Positions 1 through 7,042 of a stretch of DNA of 24,340 bases are shown here, piece after piece (positions within the stretch are counted from its first letter, which is position 1; each line of letters begins with the position of its first letter). The notes under the pieces were generated by a model. It was not told the origin of the DNA. It saw only the letters and a program-made list of their open reading frames with translations, and made no database searches. This DNA is from an uncultured Lachnospiraceae bacterium (GTDB lineage Bacteria; Bacillota; Clostridia; Lachnospirales; Lachnospiraceae), in NCBI GenBank assembly GCA_900539175.1, contig UQAW01000061.1:1-24340 (forward strand), in the 5' to 3' direction. A program made the translations under genes and the position numbers.

Positions 1-54
1 GCGTCCCAAAGTCATGCCTTTTCATGCAAGCATGAAAAGCATGACCTTTTGACG
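1..54 (-). repeat. Structured repeat copy A, 5' hairpin only (runs off the left edge)
   Basis: On the minus strand this is a long hairpin. The outer arms are GCGTC/GACGC, followed by GGTCATGC-type and TTTTCATG/CATGAAAA arms around a CTTG loop. It is nearly identical to the 5' hairpin of the complete copy at 6840-6893, in opposite orientation. The flank at 55-72 also matches the flank of that copy (TATGATGATACA before GCGTC). The rest of the element should lie left of base 1. It is upstream of the carbamate kinase gene but points away from it. The similarity is read directly; the claim that it is part of a larger element is inference from copies at 6823-7022 and 24228-24340. Confidence 0.75.
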
Positions 55-156
55 CCTGTATCATCATATCAATAGAAGATTTTTTATAACAATTTGCATC
101 AGGTATATAAGCGGAAATTCTCCGTAATTCAGACATAATCAGAGAGGACTTTCGAT

Positions 157-1083
157 ATGGAAAAGAAAAAAATTGTAGTAGCGCTCGGTCACCGTGCACT
201 GGGCACCACATTACCGGAACAAAAAGTAGCCGTAAAAAAATCAGCAAAAGTGATTGCTGATCTTATTGAAGCGGGTGCATCCGTTGTCATCACACACAGT
301 AATGCTCCTCAGGTGGGGATGATTCACACCGCTATGAATGAATTCGGCAAAGCACACGAGGATTATACGGTAGCCCCTATGTCTGTCTGCTCAGCCATGA
401 GTCAGGGATATATCGGATATGACCTTCAAAATGCAATCCGTGCAGAATTGCTTCGCCGTGGTATCTACCGTCCGGTATCCACCGTTCTCACACAGGTTAC
501 CGTTGATCCGTATGATGATTCCTTCTACACCCCTTCCAAAGCAATTGGACGGCTTTTGACAGAAGAGGAAGCCGAATGTGAAGAGCACAAGGGAAATTAT
601 GTAACGAAAGTAGAAGGCGGATATCGCCGAATTGTTGCAGCACCAAAGCCTCAGGAAATCATTGAAATTGATGCCATCCGCACACTGATAGATGCAGACC
701 AGATTGTCATCGCAGCCGGCGGCGGCGGGATTCCTGTTCTGGTTCAGGCAGAAGAACTGAAGGGTGCGAGTGCTGTCATTGAAAAAGATCTGATCAGCGC
801 AAAGCTGGCAGAGATGATTCATGCCGATGAACTGATGATCCTCACCAGTGTAGAACATGTTTCGATTGGATACAATACTTCGAATGCAGAACCCCTCAGC
901 AATATTACTGTTGCAGATGCCAGAAAATATATGGCACAGGGACAGTTCGAGCCCGGCTCCATGCTTCCGAAAATCGAAGCTTCCGTAGAATTCCTGGAAA
1001 AAGGCGGAAAACGTGCGGTTATCACTTCCATAGATAAGGCAAAAGAGGGTTATCTAGGAAAGACCGGAACCATTATTCAATAA
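157..1083 (+). CDS. arcC: Carbamate kinase family protein with altered active-site motifs
   Basis: A 308-residue protein of full length for carbamate kinase, which transfers phosphate between carbamoyl phosphate and ADP in arginine, agmatine or purine-degradation routes. Family marks are the N-terminal VVALG strand, TLPEQ near 18-22, the GGGGIPV loop at 189-195, VIEKD with Lys211, and PGSMLPKIEA. The usual GGNA motif reads GHRA (residues 11-14) and the usual HGNGPQVG reads HSNAPQVG (47-54). The first Asn has therefore become Arg and a loop Gly has become Ala. The start is supported by a GAGAGGAC site 7 bases upstream. It is the only plus-strand protein gene here, has its own terminator, and has no arcA or arcB in view. 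Family membership is secure; substrate is less so because of the substituted residues. Confidence 0.88.
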   Translation: MEKKKIVVALGHRALGTTLPEQKVAVKKSAKVIADLIEAGASVVITHSNAPQVGMIHTAMNEFGKAHEDYTVAPMSVCSAMSQGYIGYDLQNAIRAELLRRGIYRPVSTVLTQVTVDPYDDSFYTPSKAIGRLLTEEEAECEEHKGNYVTKVEGGYRRIVAAPKPQEIIEIDAIRTLIDADQIVIAAGGGGIPVLVQAEELKGASAVIEKDLISAKLAEMIHADELMILTSVEHVSIGYNTSNAEPLSNITVADARKYMAQGQFEPGSMLPKIEASVEFLEKGGKRAVITSIDKAKEGYLGKTGTIIQ

Positions 1084-1092
1084 AAAGAAATC

Positions 1093-1122
1093 AGGCTGCC
1101 ATGAAATTCACGGCAGCCTTTT
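1093..1122 (+). terminator. Rho-independent terminator of the carbamate kinase gene
   Basis: A perfect 8-bp stem (AGGCTGCC/GGCAGCCT) with an 11-base loop, followed by a short T run, starts 9 bases after the arcC stop codon. Confidence 0.88.
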
Positions 1123-1140
1123 CCTATTTAAAACGAGTAT

Positions 1141-1240
1141 ATCTGCTGACGCAGACATCACTATATATGAGAGTCGATTACTTCACAGCTGTCACGCTGT
1201 CACCAAAGATTTTTCATGCCCTCTGGGCACTTCCCTGTCC
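1141..1240 (-). repeat. Structured repeat copy B, degenerate
   Basis: On the minus strand the 3' half carries TAATCGACT, then GTGATGTCTGCGTCAGCAGA. It aligns with the copy at 20460-20505 (CAATCGACT, then the same 20-base hairpin block), so it belongs to the same family. Upstream in element direction a GCCC-AGA-GGGC hairpin and a GTGA/GAAG-containing hairpin sit where the other copies have their second and third helices, but the pairings are eroded. It lies between the arcC terminator and the stop codon of the receiver-like gene, filling the convergent intergenic space. Confidence 0.65.
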
Positions 1241-1627
1241 TTAATTCGCCTGTACTTTATATTCTGCCAATGCCTTGTCCACTTCCTCAAAGAACACTTC
1301 CTTGGTAAGCGGCCGCTCTACATAATGAACCACGCCCTTTTCCCGGAAAATCTCCTTCACTTCCTCACTTTTGCTGCATTGATCTGCAATCGCAACCACT
1401 GCTTTGTATTTTTGAGATTTCAGCCCTTGTAAAAATGCAAAATCACTTTCCTCTAATGTCTTTTCTACTAAATCAATCACCACCAGATCCAATTCCATCT
1501 CCGGTAACTCTGCGAAAACATTAGAAGTACATACTGTCGTATGAATTCCTTCTTCCTCATACTGCTTAAACGTCTTTGTTCCTTCTTTCATGCGGCATTC
1601 ATCTCTCACAATTAATAATTTCATCAT
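1241..1627 (-). CDS. Stand-alone receiver-like protein, degenerate response-regulator fold
   Basis: A 128-residue protein with the receiver-domain layout: strand KLLIVRDE with an acidic pair (Asp9, Glu10), strand LDLVVID with a candidate phospho-acceptor Asp52, strand KAVVAIAD, and strand VVHYVERPL. The usual conserved Thr/Ser after the fourth strand is absent. The near-invariant Lys before Pro is Arg (Arg105-Pro106), so phosphorylation chemistry may be altered. There is no DNA-binding or output domain. I chose the ATG-ATG at 1627 because GGGGAGAG lies just upstream; an in-frame ATG at 1711 has no such site. It is downstream of a kinase-ABC module in the same direction, separated by 337 bases with hairpins. 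Fold assignment is inference from motif pattern; function unknown. Confidence 0.6.
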   Translation of the reverse strand: MMKLLIVRDECRMKEGTKTFKQYEEEGIHTTVCTSNVFAELPEMELDLVVIDLVEKTLEESDFAFLQGLKSQKYKAVVAIADQCSKSEEVKEIFREKGVVHYVERPLTKEVFFEEVDKALAEYKVQAN

Positions 1628-1858
1628 AATCTCTCCCCTGATTTGTTTTTTCTGGTAACGGTTCACCACTTTTCCAATCAGGATTGCCGTTTTGCAACAC
1701 ACAAACCGCAATAAACTTGCCGTTTGGTGCTGAGAAACTCACATTCTGCTGTGCAAAACATCGCATGGAATCATGGATTCTGAATCGTTGCCTTTTGTTT
1801 CATTTGTGACTGTTACAACATTCTTTTTTCTTCATTATTTTATGTAAATCCAAAACCC

Positions 1859-1896
1859 GTTTCATCAGCCCGAAATTGGGGGCAGGCTGATGAAAC
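1859..1896. repeat. 12-bp perfect inverted repeat flanked by short direct repeats
   Basis: GTTTCATCAGCC at 1859-1870 pairs perfectly with GGCTGATGAAAC at 1885-1896 across a 14-base spacer. It is flanked by near-identical 10-base direct repeats, CCAAAACCCG (1850-1859) and CCAAAACCTG (1896-1905). It sits in the 337-base gap between the receiver-like and small secreted genes. No poly-T follows on either strand, so it is a weak terminator candidate. It could be an operator, an RNA hairpin or the footprint of a tiny mobile element. I see no convincing promoter or RNA gene in the rest of the gap (1628-1858). Confidence 0.5.
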
Positions 1897-1938
1897 CAAA
1901 ACCTGTATTGTTTTAAGGATGTATGGCTTAGCCAATAA

Positions 1939-1958
1939 TTTTCATCAATAGATGAAAA
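1939..1958 (-). terminator. Weak terminator-like hairpin after the small secreted gene
   Basis: TTTTCATC and GATGAAAA form a perfect 8-bp stem with a 4-base loop, six bases past the stop codon of the small secreted gene. The stem is AT-rich and is followed on the minus strand only by TTATT, so termination may be partial. Confidence 0.4.
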
Positions 1959-1964
1959 CAAACT

Positions 1965-2294
1965 TTAGATTGATCCGGAGCAGTGCCCAGCATAATATGC
2001 AACTACACCTTCACCAGTATCAAGAGTTCTTTGTAATACCAACGTTCCCTTTAAAGTCGTATTATAATCATAATCATAATAGGAATAATAATGATACTTG
2101 GGAACACTCTCTAAAAGCATATACTCAACCTGCACTTCAACATACTTGCTTACTGAGATTCTCGGACTTATCCCCTCTCCGTTATCCTCTGAGACAACAC
2201 TTCCTGTGTTCTGGGACTGTGCCCAGACATTTGTCGGTACAATCATAGAACCGATCATAACTCCAACCAACAACTTTCTTAACTTTTTCTTCAT
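1965..2294 (-). CDS. Small secreted protein of unknown function
   Basis: A 109-residue protein with a clear signal peptide: MKKKLRK, a hydrophobic core (LLVGVMIGSMIVP), and a likely cleavage after NVWA. The mature part is about 84 residues. It has an unusual Tyr/Asp-rich stretch (YHYYSYYDYDYN, roughly residues 67-78), then KGTLVLQRTL, and one Cys near the C-terminus. I chose the ATG at 2294 because AGGAGG lies 9 bases upstream; the in-frame start at 2339 has none. It follows the FtsX-type permease by 58 bases in the same direction, so it is probably co-transcribed with it. It may be a substrate, sensor ligand or accessory of that transporter, but that rests on position alone. I do not recognise a family. 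Confidence 0.7.
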   Translation of the reverse strand: MKKKLRKLLVGVMIGSMIVPTNVWAQSQNTGSVVSEDNGEGISPRISVSKYVEVQVEYMLLESVPKYHYYSYYDYDYNTTLKGTLVLQRTLDTGEGVVAYYAGHCSGSI

Positions 2295-2352
2295 TTGTAT
2301 CTTCCTCCTAATTTGCTTATATCTATCATACCACACCAACCTTACATCTATA

Positions 2353-4842
2353 TTACATTTTGAAATTTTTTAGAACTTTTTTTACTTTATATATCGTTTT
2401 TACTGTCATGAAGCCTAAAATAAGGACTATACTGATCACAACACTTTTCCATGATACTCTGTTCAAAAATGTGCTAAAAATGATTTCTCCCATTATATCC
2501 ATGTTATGCTCTTGTTCTAAGTTCCATTTTATCCAGTATCTGCAATAATGATAAATAATCATACTAAAATATGCGCATGCCACAGCATATATACAGTTCA
2601 CCAAAAATTCTTTGATAAAAAGACTGGCAAACTGATTTTGGGGAATTCCCAAGTATAAATACGTTTTCCACCGCTTTTCATATTTTTTCACATTCAATTC
2701 CCAACGGCTTTTCTCATAAATCAAGACCAAACTAATACACAGAAAATCCACATAAATCAAAATCACCAAAACATTCCATGATTCATTCAATAGTTTATCA
2801 CTTATTAACCGATTGTTTAAAAACGAGAGCGCAATTTTAGTTTGTATTAACTCTTGTTCTGCTTGCTCAACGTTAATCTGTTCTTTAGGTTCTAGCATCA
2901 GATATTCATACGAATTCTTCAGTTCTTCATCCACCTGACTGCAAAATTTAAAACTTCCTATCACACTAAACGGGACTATCAGCTTCCGCAACATATTTTC
3001 CTGGTCAACAGAATTAATAATTCCACCAATTCTCACTTTTTTTCCATTGATTCTAATATAGTCCCCAACAGATATACTTTCTTCTACATATACATCTGCA
3101 TGTCTTATTTCGGCAATAGATTCGTTTTTACTCGAAAAAAAATTCCCATTACTATCATAAAAACATTTTGGTAAATACAAAATAACTTCATTCCCCTGCT
3201 GAAATTCAGCAATATCTATTTCTCCAACATCAATTTCTGCCCAATACTCCTTATAAAACCGCCTATTCTGCTCAACTCCTATCAAAAATGCCTGTGGATT
3301 ATCTGTCTCACTAAATCTTGACCAAAAGCTTCCACGGAGCATATCTACATACTCACTTTGCTCCATTCCTTCCCATTCCATAGGCACATATTCTAACCCC
3401 TTAATTCCTTCTATATCCTCAATTCCATAAACATTTCTTAATTTTTCGTACTCCTCCTCCTTTACATGTCCCATTGCCGGATAATAACTGTACAACCCAC
3501 CAAATTCGTATACTGCCATATCCTTCCTCGCAGTTTCCTGCTGATAAGCATAATGAATATCACCGACAGTGTATACACTCATATAAACCAGTAAAAATAC
3601 TACAAAAATCATACACCCACTGATTACCCGATCTTTTTTACCGATAAACACTTTCCAATTAAATTTTTTGCGTTTCGATGCCTGTGGTCGCTTTTTCCGG
3701 TTCGCCAACATTCTGTCGTTTACAAGGATCATTACGCTGGTCCGCAGCAATACCAACGAACTTATGACTTCAATTGCTGCCAGAAAAATAAAGGACTCCC
3801 ACTCTATAAAAAAACACCCTGTAAATTCTGTCATATACCCCAGGAAAGAAAACAAACCATAACTTAGGAAGATCCCCGAAATATTTCCCAACAGGAAGGC
3901 CACGGTATGAACTCCTAAAAGCTCTATATAAATCAGTCGTTTTGTCTTCCTCTTCTCATGTCCGATTTTTCTCAGAATCATGATACTATCTTTTTGACTT
4001 TTTAAATAGGTGAAAATCGTACTGATAAAAATAGCCCAGAATAAATATAAGCCGAGAATGATCATCTTAAATTGTTCCTGCTTTTTTTCCATCTGCCGAT
4101 GCGCCGAATCTCTCATCAACTCATAATACGTATAATTATTAGCAACTCCCTCCGCCCGGATTCCTTTTTCTCTCAATATCTCATTATAGAATTCTAAGCT
4201 TTTTTCCTTCAGCCGGAAGACAATATTTCCCTCTGAAGGCACGAAACCTTCCTCTGCTTCATCCACAAAAAAAGAGACATAATCTTTCTTATCTAAAGTT
4301 GTTCCTTTTATTCTGGAAGAGTAATCCTGTACGATTCCCACCAGGGTAAAATCTTTCTGTACTTCCCGCTTCTCTCCTCCCTGACTGATCTGAATCTTTA
4401 CAGAGACCTGTTGTCCCGGCTCTCCCAAATATCCCAATGCGGTAAGAGCTGACCGCTCTGCAGCCAGCTCTCCATCTCCTTTCGGAAACCGCCCTTCCAA
4501 TAAATGGATCTTTTCCATCTCAATCGTATGCTCATCGGCCGTTCCTATCTTCCCCAGGTCCTCCTCTTTCAGATCCAACACCATACCATATGTATAGCTG
4601 ATTCCTGCCCTCTCCACAGTCGCATGATTTTTCATTCGCTCAATACTTTCCAGATCCGCATGAATCAATGCCACATGCCAGCTTCCATAATCCGCCTCCC
4701 TTTCTGCCTCCTCCGTCCGGTCCAGACTGGAACAAAAAGTCAGTACCATAGCAAGAAATGTATAAGCAAGCGTCATCACAATCAGCATCATCCGCCACGA
4801 TTTTTTCTTACGCTTCAGATTTAACAAAACAAGCTTTGTCAT
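2353..4842 (-). CDS. FtsX/MacB-type ABC transporter permease, 8 TM segments
   Basis: A 829-residue membrane protein. TM segments are near residues 17-38, 258-280, 303-330, 345-370, 407-427, 690-710, 740-765 and 795-815. That gives the 1+3+1+3 arrangement of duplicated FtsX permeases, with large extracytoplasmic domains at about 40-250 and 430-685. Its ATG overlaps the ATPase stop (ATGA), with AAAGGAG 10 bases upstream, so the two are translationally coupled. Transporters of this class act on the membrane or periplasm side in peptide resistance, lipoprotein handling or cell-wall signalling. The domain lengths differ from BceB, which has 10 TM and one large loop, so I do not call it BceB. The second half of the gene is visibly more AT-rich than the first. 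Substrate unknown. Confidence 0.85.
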   Translation of the reverse strand: MTKLVLLNLKRKKKSWRMMLIVMTLAYTFLAMVLTFCSSLDRTEEAEREADYGSWHVALIHADLESIERMKNHATVERAGISYTYGMVLDLKEEDLGKIGTADEHTIEMEKIHLLEGRFPKGDGELAAERSALTALGYLGEPGQQVSVKIQISQGGEKREVQKDFTLVGIVQDYSSRIKGTTLDKKDYVSFFVDEAEEGFVPSEGNIVFRLKEKSLEFYNEILREKGIRAEGVANNYTYYELMRDSAHRQMEKKQEQFKMIILGLYLFWAIFISTIFTYLKSQKDSIMILRKIGHEKRKTKRLIYIELLGVHTVAFLLGNISGIFLSYGLFSFLGYMTEFTGCFFIEWESFIFLAAIEVISSLVLLRTSVMILVNDRMLANRKKRPQASKRKKFNWKVFIGKKDRVISGCMIFVVFLLVYMSVYTVGDIHYAYQQETARKDMAVYEFGGLYSYYPAMGHVKEEEYEKLRNVYGIEDIEGIKGLEYVPMEWEGMEQSEYVDMLRGSFWSRFSETDNPQAFLIGVEQNRRFYKEYWAEIDVGEIDIAEFQQGNEVILYLPKCFYDSNGNFFSSKNESIAEIRHADVYVEESISVGDYIRINGKKVRIGGIINSVDQENMLRKLIVPFSVIGSFKFCSQVDEELKNSYEYLMLEPKEQINVEQAEQELIQTKIALSFLNNRLISDKLLNESWNVLVILIYVDFLCISLVLIYEKSRWELNVKKYEKRWKTYLYLGIPQNQFASLFIKEFLVNCIYAVACAYFSMIIYHYCRYWIKWNLEQEHNMDIMGEIIFSTFLNRVSWKSVVISIVLILGFMTVKTIYKVKKVLKNFKM

Positions 4843-5531
4843 GGATTCTCTTCTCCTTTATCCCGTTCTTCCACGATGCCTCCATCCTGCATCCGCAAAG
4901 TACGCTGCGTATATTGCAGCAGCTCCAGATTATGAGTTACCATCAATATGGTCTGTCCATACCGAAAATTACAGAAATTCAACAATTCCATAATGATCTC
5001 ACCGCTTTTGATGTCCAGATTTCCCGTAGGCTCATCTGCAAATAAAATCGCCGGACGTGTGGACAATGCTCGGGCAATCGCCACACGCTGCTGCTCCCCT
5101 CCTGACAATTCATCCGGAAACGCATCCCTTTTTTGCTGAAGCTCTGTATCCTTCAGCAATTTCTCAATATAATTCATATTGGGACTTCTCTCATCCAGAT
5201 ATGACGGCAGGCAGATATTTTCCAACACTGTGAATTCCGGAATTAATTCAAAGTTCTGAAAGATAAAACCGATTTTTCTTCTCCGGACTGCACAGCATTC
5301 TTTATCTCTCATATTGCTGATCTCGTCTCCATCCAGGATTACACGCCCGCTGTCAGGCTTAAGCAGCCCGCTGCAGAGTTTCAAAAGCGTCGATTTTCCG
5401 GAACCGCTCCTTCCGATGATGGATGTAAAGCTCCCTTTCGAAACACTTAAGCTTACCCTATTTACTGCCTGCACCTGTGCTCTGCTTGTTCCATATGTCT
5501 TTGTAACATTATCCAGCCGCAAAATTTCCAT
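4839..5531 (-). CDS. ABC transporter ATP-binding protein (MacB/LolD-like)
   Basis: A 230-residue ATPase. It has Walker A GRSGSGKST, Q-loop FIFQNFELIP, signature LSGGEQQRVAIARA, Walker B AILFADEPTGNLD and switch VTHN. The ADEPTGNLD form is typical of MacB/LolD/FtsE-type ATPases that pair with FtsX-fold permeases. The ATG at 5531 starts the conserved MEILRLDNVTKTYG. It overlaps the kinase 3' end by 23 bases; an AGGAG lies 13 bases upstream, a rather long spacing. A GTG at 5582 could extend the N-terminus but adds no family-like sequence. It energises the permease encoded just downstream, with which it overlaps by 4 bases. Confidence 0.92.
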   Translation of the reverse strand: MEILRLDNVTKTYGTSRAQVQAVNRVSLSVSKGSFTSIIGRSGSGKSTLLKLCSGLLKPDSGRVILDGDEISNMRDKECCAVRRRKIGFIFQNFELIPEFTVLENICLPSYLDERSPNMNYIEKLLKDTELQQKRDAFPDELSGGEQQRVAIARALSTRPAILFADEPTGNLDIKSGEIIMELLNFCNFRYGQTILMVTHNLELLQYTQRTLRMQDGGIVEERDKGEENP

Positions 5532-6777
5532 CGTCTTCTGTACACTCCTCTCTCTTGATTTCCTGATAAACGTCCTTTCCACGCATGACTGGCAGATAAA
5601 CTGTAAATGTCACTCCCTTGTCCTCATTGTTCCTTACATCAACCTCTCCAAAATGGGATTCTACTACTTGCTTTGTAATAGCCAGCCCCAGACCGCTGCT
5701 GGTATCACTCTGACGGTAACTGGATGTGTATCGCTCAAAAATATGACCGATATTCTGTTCTTCGATACCTTTTCCCCGGTCTTTCACATAGATATACAAT
5801 CCGTTATTTCCAACATGATACTTTACACTCACAATTCCTTCCGGTTCTGAATATTCAATGCAATTCTTGATCAGATTTTCCACTGCCTCCTTCATCCAAT
5901 AGTCATCATAATAGAATGTTTCTTCACCGCTTGTTTCACTGTGCAGATGCACGTGCTTCCCCTGACAGATCGTATCAAACTCCTGAATGATTTCCTCTGC
6001 CAGAACCCATACCTTGTTCCGTTTTATCTCCATTTTACTCTTGCCTGAATTCAACATCCCAACCCGCATCATCATAGAAATCAAAAATACCATCTTATCG
6101 ACCTGCGTCAGCGCTTTGGTAATGCCTGATTGTAAAAACTTCTGCGCATAATTAATCCGCTCAATCTGCATCCGTATAATGGTAAGAGGCGTTTTCAATT
6201 GATGAGAAATATCCTCTACAAATGATACTGTTTTCCGTTTTTCGAATTCCAGACATTTCCGCTCCTGTTCATCCAGATGTCTGTGTTCCCGAAGAACATA
6301 CACCAGTTCGCGGGTTTCTAATGTGGCAGACGCACAGACCCGTTCTTCAAGTTCCGAATCCTCCAGATTGCGAACCCATTCCACCGCTGCATTCAAAAAC
6401 TTCTTACGTTTATAATACAGAAAAAATAAGCCTGCAAACAAAACCGCCAAAATACCGACAGCCCCAAACGCCCAAAGCAAACAAACGGAATCCATCTGTC
6501 CATAGATCAGGGAAAGCCCGCTCTGCTGGTATCCTGCTTCTTTTAAAAGCATAAGCCCCTGTTTATAATTCCGATCTGTGAATGTTCCTGAAAGCAATTG
6601 ATCCACACTTGTTTTCGGCATTTCAGAAGTCTCCGACCATGCCCCCAAAAATCCTATCATTTGATTTGCATACACATGATGCAGTCTGAAAATTCCCCAA
6701 ATCGTAAGAAGCACAAAAAGAAGAACTGTCAGTGCAGTTAAAAAGAAAATTCTGTTACGTTCGCTTATTTTTTCCAT
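5509..6777 (-). CDS. Sensor histidine kinase of an ABC-transporter-linked two-component system
   Basis: A 422-residue kinase. TM1 is about 9-29, an extracytoplasmic region of about 65 residues follows, and TM2 is about 98-122. The HisKA box is FVEDISHQLKTP with His192, the N box is ENLIKNCIEYS, and the G1 DRGKGI, F IFERY and G2 SGLGLAI boxes are intact. The ATG at 6777 follows a GAGG site with 6-base spacing; in-frame codons up to 6846 run into repeat copy C and are unlikely to be translated. It overlaps the ATPase gene. Such kinases are normally preceded by their response regulator, but here the upstream space holds a repeat element and no regulator gene exists in the window. It probably regulates the downstream transporter through a partner encoded elsewhere, or the system is damaged. 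Confidence 0.92.
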   Translation of the reverse strand: MEKISERNRIFFLTALTVLLFVLLTIWGIFRLHHVYANQMIGFLGAWSETSEMPKTSVDQLLSGTFTDRNYKQGLMLLKEAGYQQSGLSLIYGQMDSVCLLWAFGAVGILAVLFAGLFFLYYKRKKFLNAAVEWVRNLEDSELEERVCASATLETRELVYVLREHRHLDEQERKCLEFEKRKTVSFVEDISHQLKTPLTIIRMQIERINYAQKFLQSGITKALTQVDKMVFLISMMMRVGMLNSGKSKMEIKRNKVWVLAEEIIQEFDTICQGKHVHLHSETSGEETFYYDDYWMKEAVENLIKNCIEYSEPEGIVSVKYHVGNNGLYIYVKDRGKGIEEQNIGHIFERYTSSYRQSDTSSGLGLAITKQVVESHFGEVDVRNNEDKGVTFTVYLPVMRGKDVYQEIKREECTEDDGNFAAG

Positions 6778-6822
6778 GATATACCTCATTATATCTCTTT
6801 CGTAATTATTCAAAAGCCCGCC

Positions 6823-7022
6823 ACTATATAATGATACAAGCGTCAAAGGTCCTGCGTTTCATGCTTGCATGAAAAAGCATGACTTTGGGACGCGCAAAAC
6901 ATGAGAAAGTAGCCCGAATAGGGCGGATTTCGAATGTTTTTAGGATTGCGTGAGCATGAAATGCGGAGCAATCCGTGTATCATAGGCGTCAAAATACCTT
7001 TTGACGCTTTCATCATATAATT
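6823..7022 (+). repeat. Structured repeat copy C, complete, with terminal inverted repeats
   Basis: About 200 bases between kinase and glyS. 5' hairpin: 6840-6893, CTTG loop. Helix 2: AAAACAT 6896-6902 with ATGTTTT 6934-6940; GA 6903 opposite GA 6932; GAAA 6905 with TTTC 6928; GTA 6909 opposite GGA 6925; GCCC 6912 with GGGC 6921; loop GAATA. Helix 3: GGATTGC 6943 with GCAATCC 6968; GTGA 6950 opposite GGA 6965; GCAT 6954 with ATGC 6961; loop GAA. Terminal hairpin: GCGTCAAAA 6986 with TTTTGACGC 6999. The ends mirror each other: TATAATGATACAAGCGTC at the left, and on the minus strand TATATGATGAAAGCGTC at the right. The orientation is set by the purine internal loops. This looks like a MITE-like or BOX-like element that could fold as RNA. 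It contains no protein gene. Confidence 0.8.
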
Positions 7023-7042
7023 AAGTATACCAATATTTTCCA

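Noticed and set aside
4839..6777. Calling the kinase-transporter module BceSAB
   Set aside because: The permease has an apparent 8-TM, two-outer-domain layout and the kinase has a sizeable outer domain, unlike BceB and BceS.
6925..6967. CsrA-sponge function of the repeat because of its GGA motifs
   Set aside because: The GGA triplets are in internal loops rather than apical loops, and no csrA is in view; possible but unsupported.
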